Shown piece by piece: positions 29,501-40,235 of a DNA stretch of 64,000 nucleotides. The notes under the pieces are model-generated. The model made no database searches and had not been told where the DNA came from. It was given only the letters and a program-made list of their open reading frames with translations. Origin of the DNA: Myotis daubentonii (Eukaryota > Chordata > Mammalia > Chiroptera > Vespertilionidae); contig NC_081840.1 of assembly GCF_963259705.1 (NCBI RefSeq), forward strand, positions 3,213,562-3,277,561, written 5' to 3'. Position 1 is the stretch's first letter, and each line of letters opens with the position of its first letter. The translations under genes were made by a program, and so were the position numbers.

Positions 29501-32500
29501 TTTGGGTAGTCTCCTAAATCAGTTAGGATACTTTCAGTTGCCAGGAAAGTAGCTGGAATTTATTGCTCCCATAACTGAAAAGTGCAAAGGTTAGGCAGCC
29601 ATCAGAACTCTGGCAACGTTTCTCAGTCAACCTTTTGGCTCTGTTCTTTTCCCATTTTCAGCACCGTCTTGGCCCAGTATCTCCCATCTCAGGATGACAG
29701 CCAGAAGGAGCTGAGCTCTGTGCTCTATTCTGGATTAAGGTGACTAGAAAGAATTTCGTGTATTGTTAGTTTAGGGCACTCTAACTGGGTGGGGGTCAGT
29801 ATCACCCAAATTACTTTACTCAGTAGGAGAAAGGAGCGTTATGATTCACCTTAGAAAATCTGGGTGCTATTAGGACGGGGAAAGGATATTGATAAGAGCT
29901 TGTTACAACCAACAAAAAAGAAATTATAATAATGTCTTTTAAAAGTACTAGTAAGTCTCAAATGTTATCAATTTGTGTAATGCTTCAAAAGTAAATTCTT
30001 TTTTTATTTGTGTATTAGCAAAAGTTCTGAATGTCTGCTTTTTTATCTGTCATTCAAAGACATTTTAGAAAAATAATCTTCAGTCTTAAGTGTCTTTCTT
30101 TTTTTTGCCCCTTGGTGCTAATTAGTACACAACAGTTTGATGACCTACTTCCTGACCTGTGAGAATTTCTTCCATCCTAGTATTGAATTCTTCATCTTTC
30201 CCTAAGGTCCTAATTGCAATTAACTGGACTCTTGCTTTAAAAACTTTATATACTGCTAAGCTGTTTCGTATAAACATCTTTTTCATGTAATGATTATTAT
30301 TATTTCTGACATCTCTAATTGAGATACTGGATTACTGAAGCCAAAAAAAAAAAAAAAGATGTTTGGTATTCATGATGTTAAAAGATTCATGCTTCGAAGT
30401 CTTCAAACTAGCTGTAAAAAAATAAAATGAGCTAATTTTCTATACATAAAACCAAGTATAAAGGAGTATAATGATTATTTTTAGAGTAAAGTAGAAATTT
30501 TAGAAAACAAATATTTTCACTATCTCATACAGTAAGTCAGTATTAGATTTCAGTTATCTGACAAATGGATCCAACAATAATTGGTAATTTTATAATTAAC
30601 CTGTATTGTTAGGAGTGACTAATTCTTGAAAGTTCTGTAGGAGGCTCAAAAAAAGGATCTTTAAAGCATATCATTAGTTGAAATAGGACTGAAAGAATGT
30701 ATTATTTGTACATTTGCTGTGTGAGTTTTTAATAGCTTTACATAGTTTATTATAAATTGCCTTTGGCAAATAGTTCTGACTTTTTAAGAAAATTTTTTTT
30801 TTTTTTTTTTTTTAGAGGAAGAGTGAGAGAGAAACATCGATTAGTTGCCTCCCGTACACACCTCAACCAGGGATAGAACCCAAAAGCTAAGCATGTGCCC
30901 TGACCTGCTATCAAACCAGCGACCTTTCAGTGCCTGGGACAGCACTCAAATCAACTGAGCACACCAGCCAGGGCATAGTTTTGACTTGTCTAATGAGTAA
31001 ATGACAACAACTATAGGAGCTCTAGCTCCTTAAGATTTTTGCTAGTAGTTTAGAGTTGACTGTATGGAATCACCCAGAAGCTCAGAAAAATACCCCCAAA
31101 AAATTACCCAGATTTTTTTTATTTTTTTTTTTTCAGTTTCTCTGAGGGGGGTGAAGGGTGTCAATGACTGAGGACTTCATTTGTTACCTCTCAAATTGGC
31201 AAATATTAAAAAGTATTGGAAAGAATGTGGGGAAGAAAAAAAAGAGGATAGCCCTGCATAGTCTCTTGGTGGAGTATAAATCATACAGCCTTTGTTTGTT
31301 TGTTTGTTTGTTTGTTTGAAGGGTAAATCAGCATTATGGCAGTACCTATTGAAAGTTAAAATGAGCATGTGCTTTGACTCAGCAATTACAGTTTTAAATA
31401 TCCTAGAAGAGTAATTACACATTTAAAAAGATGTACTAAGGCTTTTACTGAGACATTGTTTGAAATAACTAAAAATTAATATTCTCAATTCCTATCAATA
31501 TGGGAGTTAACTTTTGGGGGGAAAGTGGAGAACAGTGGCTGTTTTTTTCTGAAAATCTATAGGTGTCTAGATAATTTTGCTGTAAAAAAAACTATTAGAA
31601 ATGGTTTTCAACAATATTTTCCAGAAAAGTTGTTGACTAGTTCATGCTGTCTACTAAGTAGCAATAGGAAGGCACGTCAGGCATTGTTTCATCAAACAAC
31701 AATATCTGGAGTGTCTTTCTGTAAAGATTCATGTCTACTTTTTTGCAGGATGGAGACGGATTGTAATCCCATGGAGCTAAGCAGTATGTCAGGATATGAA
31801 GAAAATGCAGAGCTTAATGGTTTTGAAGGGACTGACATGAAAGACATGAGGCTAGAAGCTGAAGCAGTTGTGAATGATGTTCTCTTTGCCGTGAACACAA
31901 TGTTTGTCTCAAAAGCCCTGCGCTGTGCAGATGATGTGGCCTATATCAACGTGGAAACGAGAGAAAGGAACAGATACTGCCTGGAGCTTACTGAAGCAGG
32001 GCTTAAGGTGAGTGCCTTTTCTTTTTGGAAAAAGGAAGTATTTATACTTTACCACTTTATCAAAGAGGGGTCAGGGAGTAGGGACGAGTGTTAAATGAGA
32101 ACTCAACACTCAGCAGCTAACAGGGATTTTTAAAGGAAAACTTTTATCTAGGAATTTTTAATAATACTCAAGTCTCTCACTAACATGGGGAAATTGAATT
32201 TTTTAAAAAAATTTGATTGGCAATATTACTTTGTTTTAATGATCGATCACCCCTAAAATTTATTTATTTCTTATCTGTGGTTAAATAATGTGCACCAGAA
32301 TTAGGCATTCCCTGTATTGGCTGAGTTTTATAGGCATTGTATTGAGAGGATCTTCTTCCACCTCTTACAAATGTCTCTTCTGTGAAAACAACATACTTGA
32401 CTCCACTGCTCCCCAGCTGTTAGATCAAAGTCCCGTCGCAGCAGACAGTTGCACCTCTGAATTTCCAAGAGTGTCCTATTGGCTCTTTATTACAGGTGAG

Positions 32501-34267
32501 CTGTTCTAGGCAGTAACCTTAAATCCTTATACCAGAATCCTGAGTTTAGAATAGTAGAAAGTACCACCTGAAATCAACTTTTCATTTAAAAAAACAAAAA
32601 ACACAACTATTATAAAAATTTTGACCTGCTAAACAAAGGAGTAGTATTAGAAACTCCAAAATTTAATTGTAACTTTACTAATTAATTAATATTCAATCTC
32701 AATGAAAGATCTCTGACTTTTCTGTTTCAAAAGTTGCACAGAATCATAAAGTAGAGGCCAAGGCCTAAGCAGGTGAGAATGTCATGTAATGCTATGTTCA
32801 AAGGCTACATGAACCTCCCTATTTCACTAGATTCGGTTCCTTCAGAAGCAGATGAGCCACGTGTTCCGTGTACTCCTTGTTGAGGATCACTTGCACTGAA
32901 GCGAATTGCAAAGCCAGCAGCTTGACTGCTCTCAGTTCCCTCACAGCTGCCATGCAGGTAGCTGCTTAGCTTAGTGAAACTTGAATTAACTAGTTTTGTA
33001 CACTCCTTTCTCAATCCCTCAATTTGTACTAAAAGCTTATTGTCTTCAGAAATGGATCTTAAGTAGAAGTAGGTAAATCAAAAGTAGAGATAAATGACCC
33101 TGGATAAGTTAATTATATTTTACATTGATTAATTCTAAGGTAGCTATGGTGAAATACGATTGGTTCTGATAAATTTAAAAACCAGAAAGAATTGGAGGAT
33201 AATTATATGAATAAAGTATAGAGAAAGAACTAGGTCAGTTATAAAGCTTGACATGTAGGTACTTAAATTTTTTTTCAGTCTGATTCGGTTAACGTTCATT
33301 GAGCAACTATCCTGTGTTAGGAATTGGAAATGAAACTTTGAATAAGATATGATCCCTATCCTATTAGGAAGACCAGTCTTACAGGGATCAGAAAGGGGCA
33401 AACAGAACTGTAATACAGCCCAGCTGGTGTGGCCCAGTGGTTGAGTGTCACCCCATGAACCAGGAGGTCACAGTTCAATTCCTGGTCAGGGCACATGCCC
33501 GGATTGTGGGCTCAATCCCCAGTGGAGGACATGCAGGAGGCCAATCACCGATTCTCTGTCATCATTGATGTTTCTCTCTCTCCTTTTCCCTTCCTCTCTG
33601 AAATCAATAAAAATATACATACATATATATTTTAAATCTCCTTATCTTTGAAAAAACAACAATTATAATACAATGGACCCTCCCTTATCCACATGTTCAC
33701 TTTCCACAGTTTCAGTTACCTGTGGTCAACCATGGCTTGAAAATACTCAATGGAAAATCACAATTTATACAGGGGTGGGCAAAAGTAGGTTAAAATACCA
33801 GCCATCATTATGTAAAAGATAAATTATAATTAAGGATACAGCCCTAGTCGGTTTGGCTCAGTGGATAGAGGGTGGGCCTGTGGACTGAAGTGTCTGGGAT
33901 TCAAGGGCACATGCCCGGGTTGTGGGCTCGATCCCCAGTGGGGGGCATACAGGAGGCAGCTGATCAATTCCCTCTCATCATTGATGTTTCTATCTCCCTT
34001 TCCCTTCCTGTCCGAAATCAATAAAAATATATTTTAAAAAATATATAAATAAGTGCCGGAACCGGTTTGGCTCAGTGGATAGAGCGTCAGCCTGCGGACT
34101 GAAGAGTCCCAGGTTCGATTCCGGTCAAGGGCATGTACCTGGGTTGCGGGCACATCCCCAGTAGGAGATGTGCAGGAGGCAGCTGATCGATGTTTCTCTC
34201 TCATCGATGTTTCTAACTATCTCTCTCCCTTCCTCTCTGTAAAAAAAATACATTTAAAAAAAAATTT

Positions 34268-34299
<32 letters not shown>

Positions 34300-35931
34300 G
34301 TATATATATAATATATATATATATATATATGTAAGGATACAAAATAATAAGAATGAGACAAATAATACAAATAAATAATATAATAATAATACAAAAATAA
34401 ACTTTCGGGTACTCACAGCTGTAAACCTACTTCTGCCAACCCCAGACATTTTATGTTGCACACCTCTCTGAGTAGTATGGTGAGATCCCGTGCCACCCTG
34501 CTCCGTACTGCCCAGGACATCCTTTGTCCAGCACACCCGAGCTATATACACTACTCGCCCGTTAGCCATTTAGCAGCTGTCTCAGGTACCAGATTGGTTA
34601 TCAGAGAGAGCACGTTTACATAACTGTAAATACAGTATATTGTTATAATTGTTCTGTTTTATTAGTTATTAATTGATCTCTTACTGTACCTAGTTTATAA
34701 ATTAAAGTTTATCATAGGTATGTACGGTATGTATGGGGAAAGTACATATAGGGCTTGGTCCTGTCCATGGTTTCAGGCATCCACTGGGGGTCTTGGAACA
34801 TCTCCCCTGCGTATAGGGAGCTGCTGTGCGCGTGGAAAGCGCTGCAGTAAAGCATGGTTCTGAAGAGGCGTGTGTGTCATCCTCCGCGGGCGTCTGCCTC
34901 TGCTTTTCATCAAAACCACTCCTACTTCTAACAGGAACTTGCGTCTCCTACGGATTGACTAGATGGCATAACAGTTCAACGCTTACAGAGGGAATTCACA
35001 AGCTTTAGTCAAGTGAACAAAGGCTAAAGTAATTTTGCCCTGTACTGTGCTGGTGAACTGTGATATGTCTTATATAATCTTGGTGGAGAGAAATGCTTTA
35101 GCAGCTGCATTTAAAGAAAAATAAATAAAACAGTAACATTCCCTTTTTTCTCACTGAGTTGTGCATTCGTTTCCCTATTAGATAAGTAATGTATTAGTAA
35201 TGTGAAATGGCCTTTCAGATAAATAATCATACAGGAGGATTAAAGCTATAAATACTTTCTAGAATTCTTTATAGAGAAAGAGTCCAAAGGATTAGTTCTA
35301 AGGTAGCTATGGTGAGGTATGGCCGGTTCTGATTAGAGTCAGAAGTCTTACATATGAAGCTAAGTAAATAGTGGATATATTATCTATTATAGTGCTTTTA
35401 TATAGCAGGCTCTCAATACATGTGTAATTAAATTGAAGTATGTTTTATTTTTTTAATCATGTTTTAAATTATGAGAATGGAACGCTGCTTTTGATAGCTT
35501 TTTAATTTTTTTCTCTATTTTACCTTTGTTTTAGGACCAGGAGTTGGTAAATCAAACCATTAAATTTGGGGGGGAAATGACAAAGAGAGTGTTTTGCAGG
35601 GGTTATTCCTATAAGTTGTAAATTGCTTAAACATTTTAAAAATATATTAAAATATGCACATTTTAACTATTGATTGAAAAAAGTGTCATTAGAGAATGAC
35701 CCAGGTAAACAACTGGTTTTTGCGCTGTCATGAGGAAATCTAATTATTGAATTCCCTCTTCTCTTGTAGATAGTAGGTTATGCTTTTGACCAGGTGGATG
35801 ATCACTTACAGAGTCCCTACCATGAAACGGTCTACTCCCTGCTGGACACGCTCAGCCCCGCCTATCGGGAGGCCTTCGGAAACGCACTCCTTCAAAGATT
35901 GGAAGCTTTGAAAAGGGATGGACAGTCATGA
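23595..35931 (+). CDS. GSKIP: GSKIP, GSK3-beta interaction protein (complete coding region, exons 31750-32007 and 35770-35931)
   Basis: GSKIP is a small cytosolic A-kinase anchoring protein that binds the PKA RII subunit through an amphipathic helix and GSK3-beta through its C-terminal GSK3-interaction region, so that PKA can restrain GSK3 and Wnt signalling. Coding bases 31750-32007 and 35770-35931 join to 139 codons, the family's usual length, running from [19 protein letters not shown] to [10 protein letters not shown] and stop TGA. The exon junction falls after residue 86 (...[15 protein letters not shown]). The ATG lies one base after the acceptor TTTTTTGCAG|G, so the 5' UTR is in one or more upstream exons; a candidate first exon ends at 23594 in the CpG island. 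The start given here is the first base of intron 1, so the span covers introns. The sequence is close to recalled human GSKIP. No frame damage was seen. Confidence 0.96.
25062..25533 (+). mobile_element. Nonautonomous Helitron
   Basis: It begins TCTATCTAATAAAGAGGG and ends ACCGGGCCTCTAG at 25533, followed by T. The left neighbour is T rather than the expected A, so the first base may be 25061. The GC-rich core and 3' end match the other plus-strand Helitrons. It interrupts an old interspersed repeat in GSKIP intron 1. Confidence 0.85.
25553..25755 (+). repeat. VES-related SINE, degraded
   Basis: ACCCTGGCTGGAGTGACTTG with CACCAAGAGGTTGCCAG. It sits just after the 25062 Helitron. Confidence 0.75.
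26023..27239 (-). mobile_element. Long nonautonomous Helitron, close relative of the 13900-14953 copy
   Basis: Ends and internal layout match the 13900 element (same 5' sequence TCTACACTAATAAAAGAG, same GC-rich units), but with extra repeat units, giving 1,217 bp against 1,054. Its 5' end abuts the CTAG of the next Helitron. It lies in GSKIP intron 1, in the same orientation as the ATG2B intron 2 copy. Confidence 0.9.
27240..27511 (-). mobile_element. Short nonautonomous Helitron abutting the preceding one
   Basis: On the minus strand it runs from TCTATATATAAATAAAAGCC to GGGCTTCTAG (27240). The right flank is T at 27512. With its neighbour it forms a head-to-tail pair. Confidence 0.87.
28085..28950 (+). 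repeat. L1 fragment interrupted by a VES SINE
   Basis: AAAAGATTGGTGAACCTGAA, GAAACTATTGAAAGTGAAAC and AAAACTATAAACCCACAAGC, then after the SINE ACTGTCAACCTAAGATTTTT and CAGATATACAAAAGCTGAAA, follow an old mammalian L1. Frames are broken. Confidence 0.6.
28381..28558 (+). repeat. VES SINE with internal deletion
   Basis: Lacks about 40 bp between CATGTACCTTGG and CAGCTGATCG. Duplications AAAACTATACC flank it inside an L1. Confidence 0.92.
29190..29362 (+). mobile_element. MaLR LTR 3' end (MLT1-like), internally deleted
   Basis: TAATTCCCAGAAACTGTGAA and ATGGCAAAAGGAACTTCC are followed, after a gap relative to the usual LTR, by CACCTCCAGAATTGTAAG and AAATAAATTTGTGTCGTTTT. This matches the terminal part of a MaLR-type LTR as I recall it. 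Confidence 0.5.
29515..29720 (-). repeat. Old interspersed repeat, family not identified
   Basis: CAGTTAGGATACTTTCAGTT followed by GGAATTTATTGCTCCCATAA resembles a widespread mammalian repeat that I cannot name with confidence. Confidence 0.3.
30784..30977 (-). repeat. VES-related SINE
   Basis: Reverse, diverged copy with a 20-T start and ACCAGCCAGGGC end, in GSKIP intron 1. Confidence 0.8.
31165..31520 (+). repeat. L1 3' fragment
   Basis: CAAATTGGCAAATATTAAAA, GGTGGAGTATAAATCATACA and TTGACTCAGCAATTACAGTT follow old L1 ORF2/3' sequence. A (GTTT)7 tract is inserted. It ends about 230 bp before the GSKIP coding exon. Confidence 0.55.
31287..31318 (+). repeat. (GTTT)n tract
   Basis: About seven units inside an L1 fragment. 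Confidence 0.9.
31750..32007 (+). CDS. GSKIP: GSKIP coding exon 1 (exon begins 31749)
   Basis: 86 codons from [18 protein letters not shown] to LELTEAGLK. The acceptor is TTTTTTGCAG ending at 31748 and the donor AAG|GTGAGT at 32008. It contains the segment [20 protein letters not shown], which corresponds to the RII-binding helix region of the family. Confidence 0.96.
33417..33622 (+). repeat. VES-related SINE, GAACCAGGAGGTCA subfamily
   Basis: The head is GCCCAGCTGGTGTGGCCCAG. The tail AATAAAAATATACATACATA sits just before the Tigger fossil. Confidence 0.85.
33841..34035 (+). repeat. VES SINE
   Basis: First SINE nested in the mariner MITE; has a small deletion around the B box. Confidence 0.87.
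34055..34262 (+). repeat. VES SINE, GCCGGAACC subfamily
   Basis: Second SINE nested in the mariner MITE, followed by a long TA tract. Confidence 0.92.
34266..34331. repeat. (TA)n tract
   Basis: About 65 bp of almost pure TA after a SINE tail. Confidence 0.9.
35770..35931 (+). CDS. GSKIP: GSKIP coding exon 2 and stop
   Basis: 53 codons plus [21 protein letters not shown] to [11 protein letters not shown]. The acceptor is CTCTTGTAG ending at 35769. The C-terminal helix ([18 protein letters not shown]) is the GSK3-binding part in the family. Codon use is GC-richer in the second half, including CTGCTGGACACGCTCAGC. Confidence 0.96.
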   Translation: MVGYAFDQVDDHLQSPYHETVYSLLDTLSPAYREAFGNALLQRLEALKRDGQS

Positions 35932-37913
35932 CTAAGCTTTTTCCTTTGAGAGGGGGTGGCTGCTGGTACAAAATGTTGATGTAAAGCTTGAAATTCTTGC
36001 ATAAGGTCATAGAAAATGCATCTTTGATTTTGTGTCTTTATCTTTTCTTGCTTCAAATTTGGCTTTTGACAAGAACATTATTGAGTAATGAATCGTCTTT
36101 CTTAGTTCCTGATTCATGAAGGGAATTGCTGTAATACCATCATTAAGACATTCACATTTCTTCATGTAGTATCTCTGCATTTCAAAACCAAATCAGTGTT
36201 TCATTCTGTTATCCAGGACTTCGATTGCTGCCAGCACTCTCTATCACATGGGAACTTCTGGATTTGCACAGTAATGTAGGATTTAAAAGGACCTACATGT
36301 AAACTTTGGTTCAGCTCGCTAAATCAGGGGCTTACTCCTAACTTGGACTAACTTTGTAATACTTCTTTTGGTACTAGCCTTACCGGAAACAAATTATCAA
36401 CCAGTTTCCCCTGCACAAAATTTGAAATTCACTGAATCACTTCATCTATTTATATTACTGATATGGACTGATGAAGATGAATTAAAGATATATTACTTAG
36501 CTAGTATTCAATGAACAACAGGGACTGAGATAGTTCTGTATTCCTTGTTTGCAACAGCCAGCGAACTAAGAGGACAACCGTTAGCAAATGAATGTAATAA
36601 CTTTCTCCAAGGTGTTTAAGCACATAAGCAAATACAGGAACAGGCTCCATTCTTTTTCTTAACAAAAAGTATCTTCAGTGTGTGGGATTTAAAAGAAAGA
36701 AGATTCTGATTTGCTAAAAAACAGTCGTTTGGCCTGTGTTGATTCTTATTATAAATGTTTGTTTACATGATGTACAGTATATATTCAGAAAGTATTTTCG
36801 CCTCAGTGTTTACTTTCTATAATGTAGTACTTTGGTATTCCCACAGCACCCTCCTTCCCAGCAGATGTGCAATGTTTCGTCTCAATGCCAAACCCACAGT
36901 GTAATCTGAGTGCATTGTATGGGTTTGAAAACCAAAGGATGACGGAAGCATTCCGAGACTTCATATTTGAAAAAGGGAGAAATCTGTATTTTATATTTTG
37001 TTACAAGTACTAAGATTTATAAACTTAGTAAACTGTACCATGCTGCTGTGTGTTTTCAAAAACATGTTGAATAGTAAGGATTGGGGAAGTTTTTTTAATA
37101 CTAATAGTCAAAAGCAGCAGCTGTTAGAAATGTTGAACTAGAATTCTGCATCTGAACACTCCTTCAGAAATTGTCATTCGCAGGCTTTGTTTTCTATCAT
37201 TATTAAGTAATGGGTACTTTCAGGCTCTGAAGTTTTTGTAGACCAGAGCGAATTAGAGTTTGGTTCCGTCACTGTTTATTCCGAGCCCTATTGGAATGCT
37301 TTCATTATGGTTGATATGCATATTCATTCTCAGCTTTGCTTTCAGATGCTTAACTGTTTGGGCAGTGAAGTCTAACTTCAGGTTGAACAATCTCAGGCTA
37401 ACTGTAAAGTTTGGATAAAATTCTGTCTGTTCATTTTGAGTTAAGTATGCAGAAAAAAATAACTGTATGTTTAAAAGTTGAAATTGTTCATTTTGTGATA
37501 AATGATTGATTCCAAGAGCTTCTGTTTCTTTCTTTTTTTTTTAATAGAAATAGAAGAGTGTATAAAACCTGGACTTTTCACTCCAAAGTCTTGCCACAGT
37601 GGTGTTGCTTGAAAGGTTAATCAATGCTTAGTGACATAGAGCTCTTAAGCTGTGACCTTTTCCAAAGAGATCTGGGGAGTAAGCCAATGCAATATCATTT
37701 CCATTTTTGAATTTAGTATTGTTACATTTTAATGTGAGGTGAGTTCTTTTTATTACTATGAAAGAGCAACTTGGAGAGAAGACTTAGTAAAACGCTGATA
37801 ATAAAACCTCCACTAGATTGTGAAACCTCAATTTTACCTAGATTGGTTAAAGCAGATAACTTAAAGCCTTGATTACACTTCCAAAGGAAAAGGGAAAAAT
37901 AACTTTAAATAAA
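35932..37913 (+). other. GSKIP: GSKIP 3' UTR (end uncertain)
   Basis: Mostly AT-rich unique sequence following the stop, free of SINEs and Helitrons. Possible polyadenylation signals are ATTAAA at 36481, AATAAA at 37800-37805 and AATAAA at 37908-37913. An L1-like fragment begins about 37,920, so the transcript probably ends before it. The true end cannot be fixed without transcript data. Confidence 0.55.
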
Positions 37914-38088
37914 AAAATTAAAAAATGAGAATGAGCAAATGATATAAACAATTCAGAAAAAAAAAAATACAGATGTCCACTAGTAACTACTTGAAAGATA
38001 TTCAACCTGACCAGTAATTCAAGAAAGGTAAATAGGTTTGGCTATGTTAGGCCATTTCACTTAATCATTTAATAATTTCTCTATATAA

Positions 38089-38191
38089 CTAGAGGCCCCA
38101 TGCACGACATTCATGCAGTGGGGGAAGGGGGGTGCCTCAGCCCCCCCCACCCCCACCCCCAGTGCATGAATGTCGTGCACGGGGCCTCTAG
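38089..38191. mobile_element. Palindrome of two Helitron 3' ends
   Basis: The left arm 38089-38124 and right arm 38156-38191 are inverted copies, 34 of 36 bases matching. Each is the Helitron 3' terminus with its own TGCACGACATTCATGCA-type hairpin and CTAG end. A 31-bp C/G-rich spacer separates them. No 5' TC end is present inside. Confidence 0.8.
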
Positions 38192-38539
38192 TATAGGATA
38201 AAAGCCTAAGCAACCATTATGGCGGAATGACCAGAATGACTGGTCGCTATGATGCACACTGACCACTCAGGGCAGCTGCTCAACACAGGAGCTGCCCCAT
38301 GGTGGTCAGTGTGCTCCCACAAGGGGAGTGCCGCTCAGCCAGAAGCTGGGCTCACGGCTGGCGACCGCAGCGACGGTGGCAGGAGCCTCTCCTGCTGCCG
38401 CAGCAGCACTAAGGAGCAGCGAGCAGACAGGTGGACATCCCTCAAGGGGTCCTGGACTGTGAGAGGGCACAGGCCGGGCTGAGGACTCCCCCCCCCCCCC
38501 CCGCCTCCAGTGCAGGAATTTTGTGCACCGGGCCTCTAG
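38192..38539 (+). mobile_element. Nonautonomous Helitron
   Basis: It opens TATAGGATAAAAGCCTAAGC and ends GCACCGGGCCTCTAG at 38539. The true 5' TC may be at 38187-38188, overlapping the right arm of the palindrome. The core has a 14-C run. It interrupts an L1-like fragment downstream of GSKIP. Confidence 0.8.
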
Positions 38540-39314
38540 TTTAAATATAATGATACCAGTAAGGATTTAGTGAGAGGGCACTCTTACCTCTGTTGGAAGA
38601 TATTCTGGCAAACATTGGTGGTAGAGCCTTTACAAAGTTTATAACTTCTGTTCCGGTGCTAGCCAGTTAGCATGGTGAGCGATTCCGAGGACATATACCG
38701 CAAGGATGTTCATTTTCTCTAATGAACCATTGGAATGGCTCTAAAAGTGATTAAGTTATGCCACATTGATGGGGGAATTGACAATGGAGAAAATTGAACT
38801 ACATGAAAAAAATAAGAAACTAACTTATTTTGGAAAATACTCTTCTATGTGAACAGGAAAATGAAATAAAATATTCTGCATGTTCATAGTCCTCAGCAGG
38901 TGATAAGATAGGTAGTTTTCATTTTCTCTGTACTTTCTCACATTTTCTACATTTGCTTGTATGTACTAATTGAAGGGGAAGCAATAGATTTGGGGTTCAA
39001 GCTAGCTGAAGAACCTCCCTCTCTAGGAAAAGCACCAACCTGTGTTCAGTTGTGTGTGCTCCCAGGATCCTCATTCCCCATGGTGACCCCGTTCCCACCT
39101 TTCCCCGGGGTCCAGAATCAATGGTTACACTTCCAACAGAGCAAATCAGTGTGTGTGGGATCATGGTCATAGCTCTTCCATCGCACACTGCACCGTTCTC
39201 TCTCCAGTGTTCAAAAACAAAATGTGTCGACTGTCAAGGGAGAACAGGTTAGGAAAACTCGGAGAGTCTTCGTGACATGTTAACGTTGGAACTCTGCCTT
39301 CTACCCCTTTCTTT

Positions 39315-39425
39315 GTGAGAACAGAGCTGAGACTTGGACAGATGGAGGGACGTGCTCAGCGGCCCACCTGTAAGCAGTAGAGTTGGGCAGAACATGGGTC
39401 TTCTGACGCCACAGCATAGCCCACA
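39315..39425 (-). repeat. MIR-like ancient repeat
   Basis: GCTGAGACTTGGACAGATGG and CACCTGTAAGCAGTAGAGTT fit degenerate MIR/L2-type sequence. Confidence 0.4.
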
Positions 39426-40084
39426 GTGAGCGTCAATGAAAGCAGCTCCTGAATTCTCTTTATATGAGAGCTGATTTTAAAAGAGGGAAGGAATAACAAT
39501 AAAAGCTGTGTTAATTGGTATGACAGAATTAACAACCCCCCAACCTACCATCTGTAAAATTCTCCGGAAGCAATCCCCCTATAACTCTGGCACAAACACA
39601 CTGACCCGTTATCAGTAGTGTGAACTGGGAGAAGGAAACGCAGGTGAGATATTTTATAGTAGCATGACCAGTAGATAACTTTCGAAGTACTTACCTGTTA
39701 AACTTCATATCAATAGGAACAAACTAAAAATCTGGAAATGAGGCATCTAGGGAGTTCTAGAATATTTGATCTAACAAGCCATCTGAAAGGATGGTGGAAG
39801 ATAGTCCATCGAGTTTTGCACGGGTCGTGATGAGTTTTTATATTTAAGTTGACAGCATTTTTTTGTTGATAATTTTTTAGAAAGACTGTTACTATGAGCA
39901 ATCTTTTCCAAAATTGAGTGCAGATTGTCAGTGTTAATTATTTTATCAAAACAGAAGCTCGAATGAAACATATCAACAAGGAAAGTGGGTGAGGACCCAA
40001 AAAAAAGGAATGAAAGGCTCCCATTTGTAGCAGTGTGCCTTAGGCTTACAGAATAAAAGCAATTGCACCTTTGGAGACCATTTC

Positions 40085-40235
40085 AGAAAAAGCTCTCATG
40101 CATGTCTTATTTAATCCTAACAGCCCTCTAGACTGGAGGTTTCACCCCTGTTTTACAGCCAATTTAACAGCTTGGGAAAGGTTAAAAGATGGGTCCCAGG
40201 CTCCAGCAAAAGGCTGCAGAACTGTAACTCAGCCA
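40085..40235 (-). repeat. MIR/L2-type ancient repeat
   Basis: TTTAATCCTAACAGCCCTCT and CCCTGTTTTACAGCCAATTT are typical of the type. Heavily diverged. Confidence 0.45.

Larger units (their letters stand above)
23595..31748 (+). other. GSKIP intron 1 (assuming the candidate first exon)
   Basis: CpG island end, an old repeat cut by three Helitrons and a SINE, an L1 with a SINE, an LTR end, a reverse SINE and an L1 end. 24300-24750, 27720-28085 and 29720-30780 show no clear feature; an unseen noncoding exon is possible. Confidence 0.65.
33770..34445. mobile_element. Mariner-type MITE interrupted by two SINEs
   Basis: The left end CAGGGGTGGGCAAAAGTAGG and the reversed right end CTGGGGTTGGCAGAAGTAGG are matching inverted repeats. 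TA precedes the left end. Two VES SINEs and a TA repeat fill its middle. It is itself inside a Tigger fossil. Confidence 0.72.
33672..34830 (+). mobile_element. Tigger/pogo DNA transposon fossil
   Basis: The left end resembles Tigger termini (GGACCCTCCCTTATCCACA) and the right end GGCATCCACTGGGGGTCTTG with ...CCCCTGCGTATAGGGAG. Internal segments around 34,450-34,600 match the 5' noncoding part of Tigger as I recall it. The transposase region is missing. It is in GSKIP intron 2. Confidence 0.7.
32008..35769 (+). other. GSKIP intron 2
   Basis: An antisense protein-like open frame (32805-33087), a SINE, and the Tigger/mariner/SINE nest. 32100-32800 and 34840-35769 show nothing else certain. Confidence 0.8.
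37920..38880 (+). repeat. L1 fragment split by Helitron sequence
   Basis: AATGAGCAAATGATATAAAC and GAAAGATATTCAACCTGACC (before 38089) and GTGAGAGGGCACTCTTACCT with GGAAGATATTCTGGCAAACA (after 38539) fit one old L1, with the palindrome and Helitron inserted. Confidence 0.5.
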
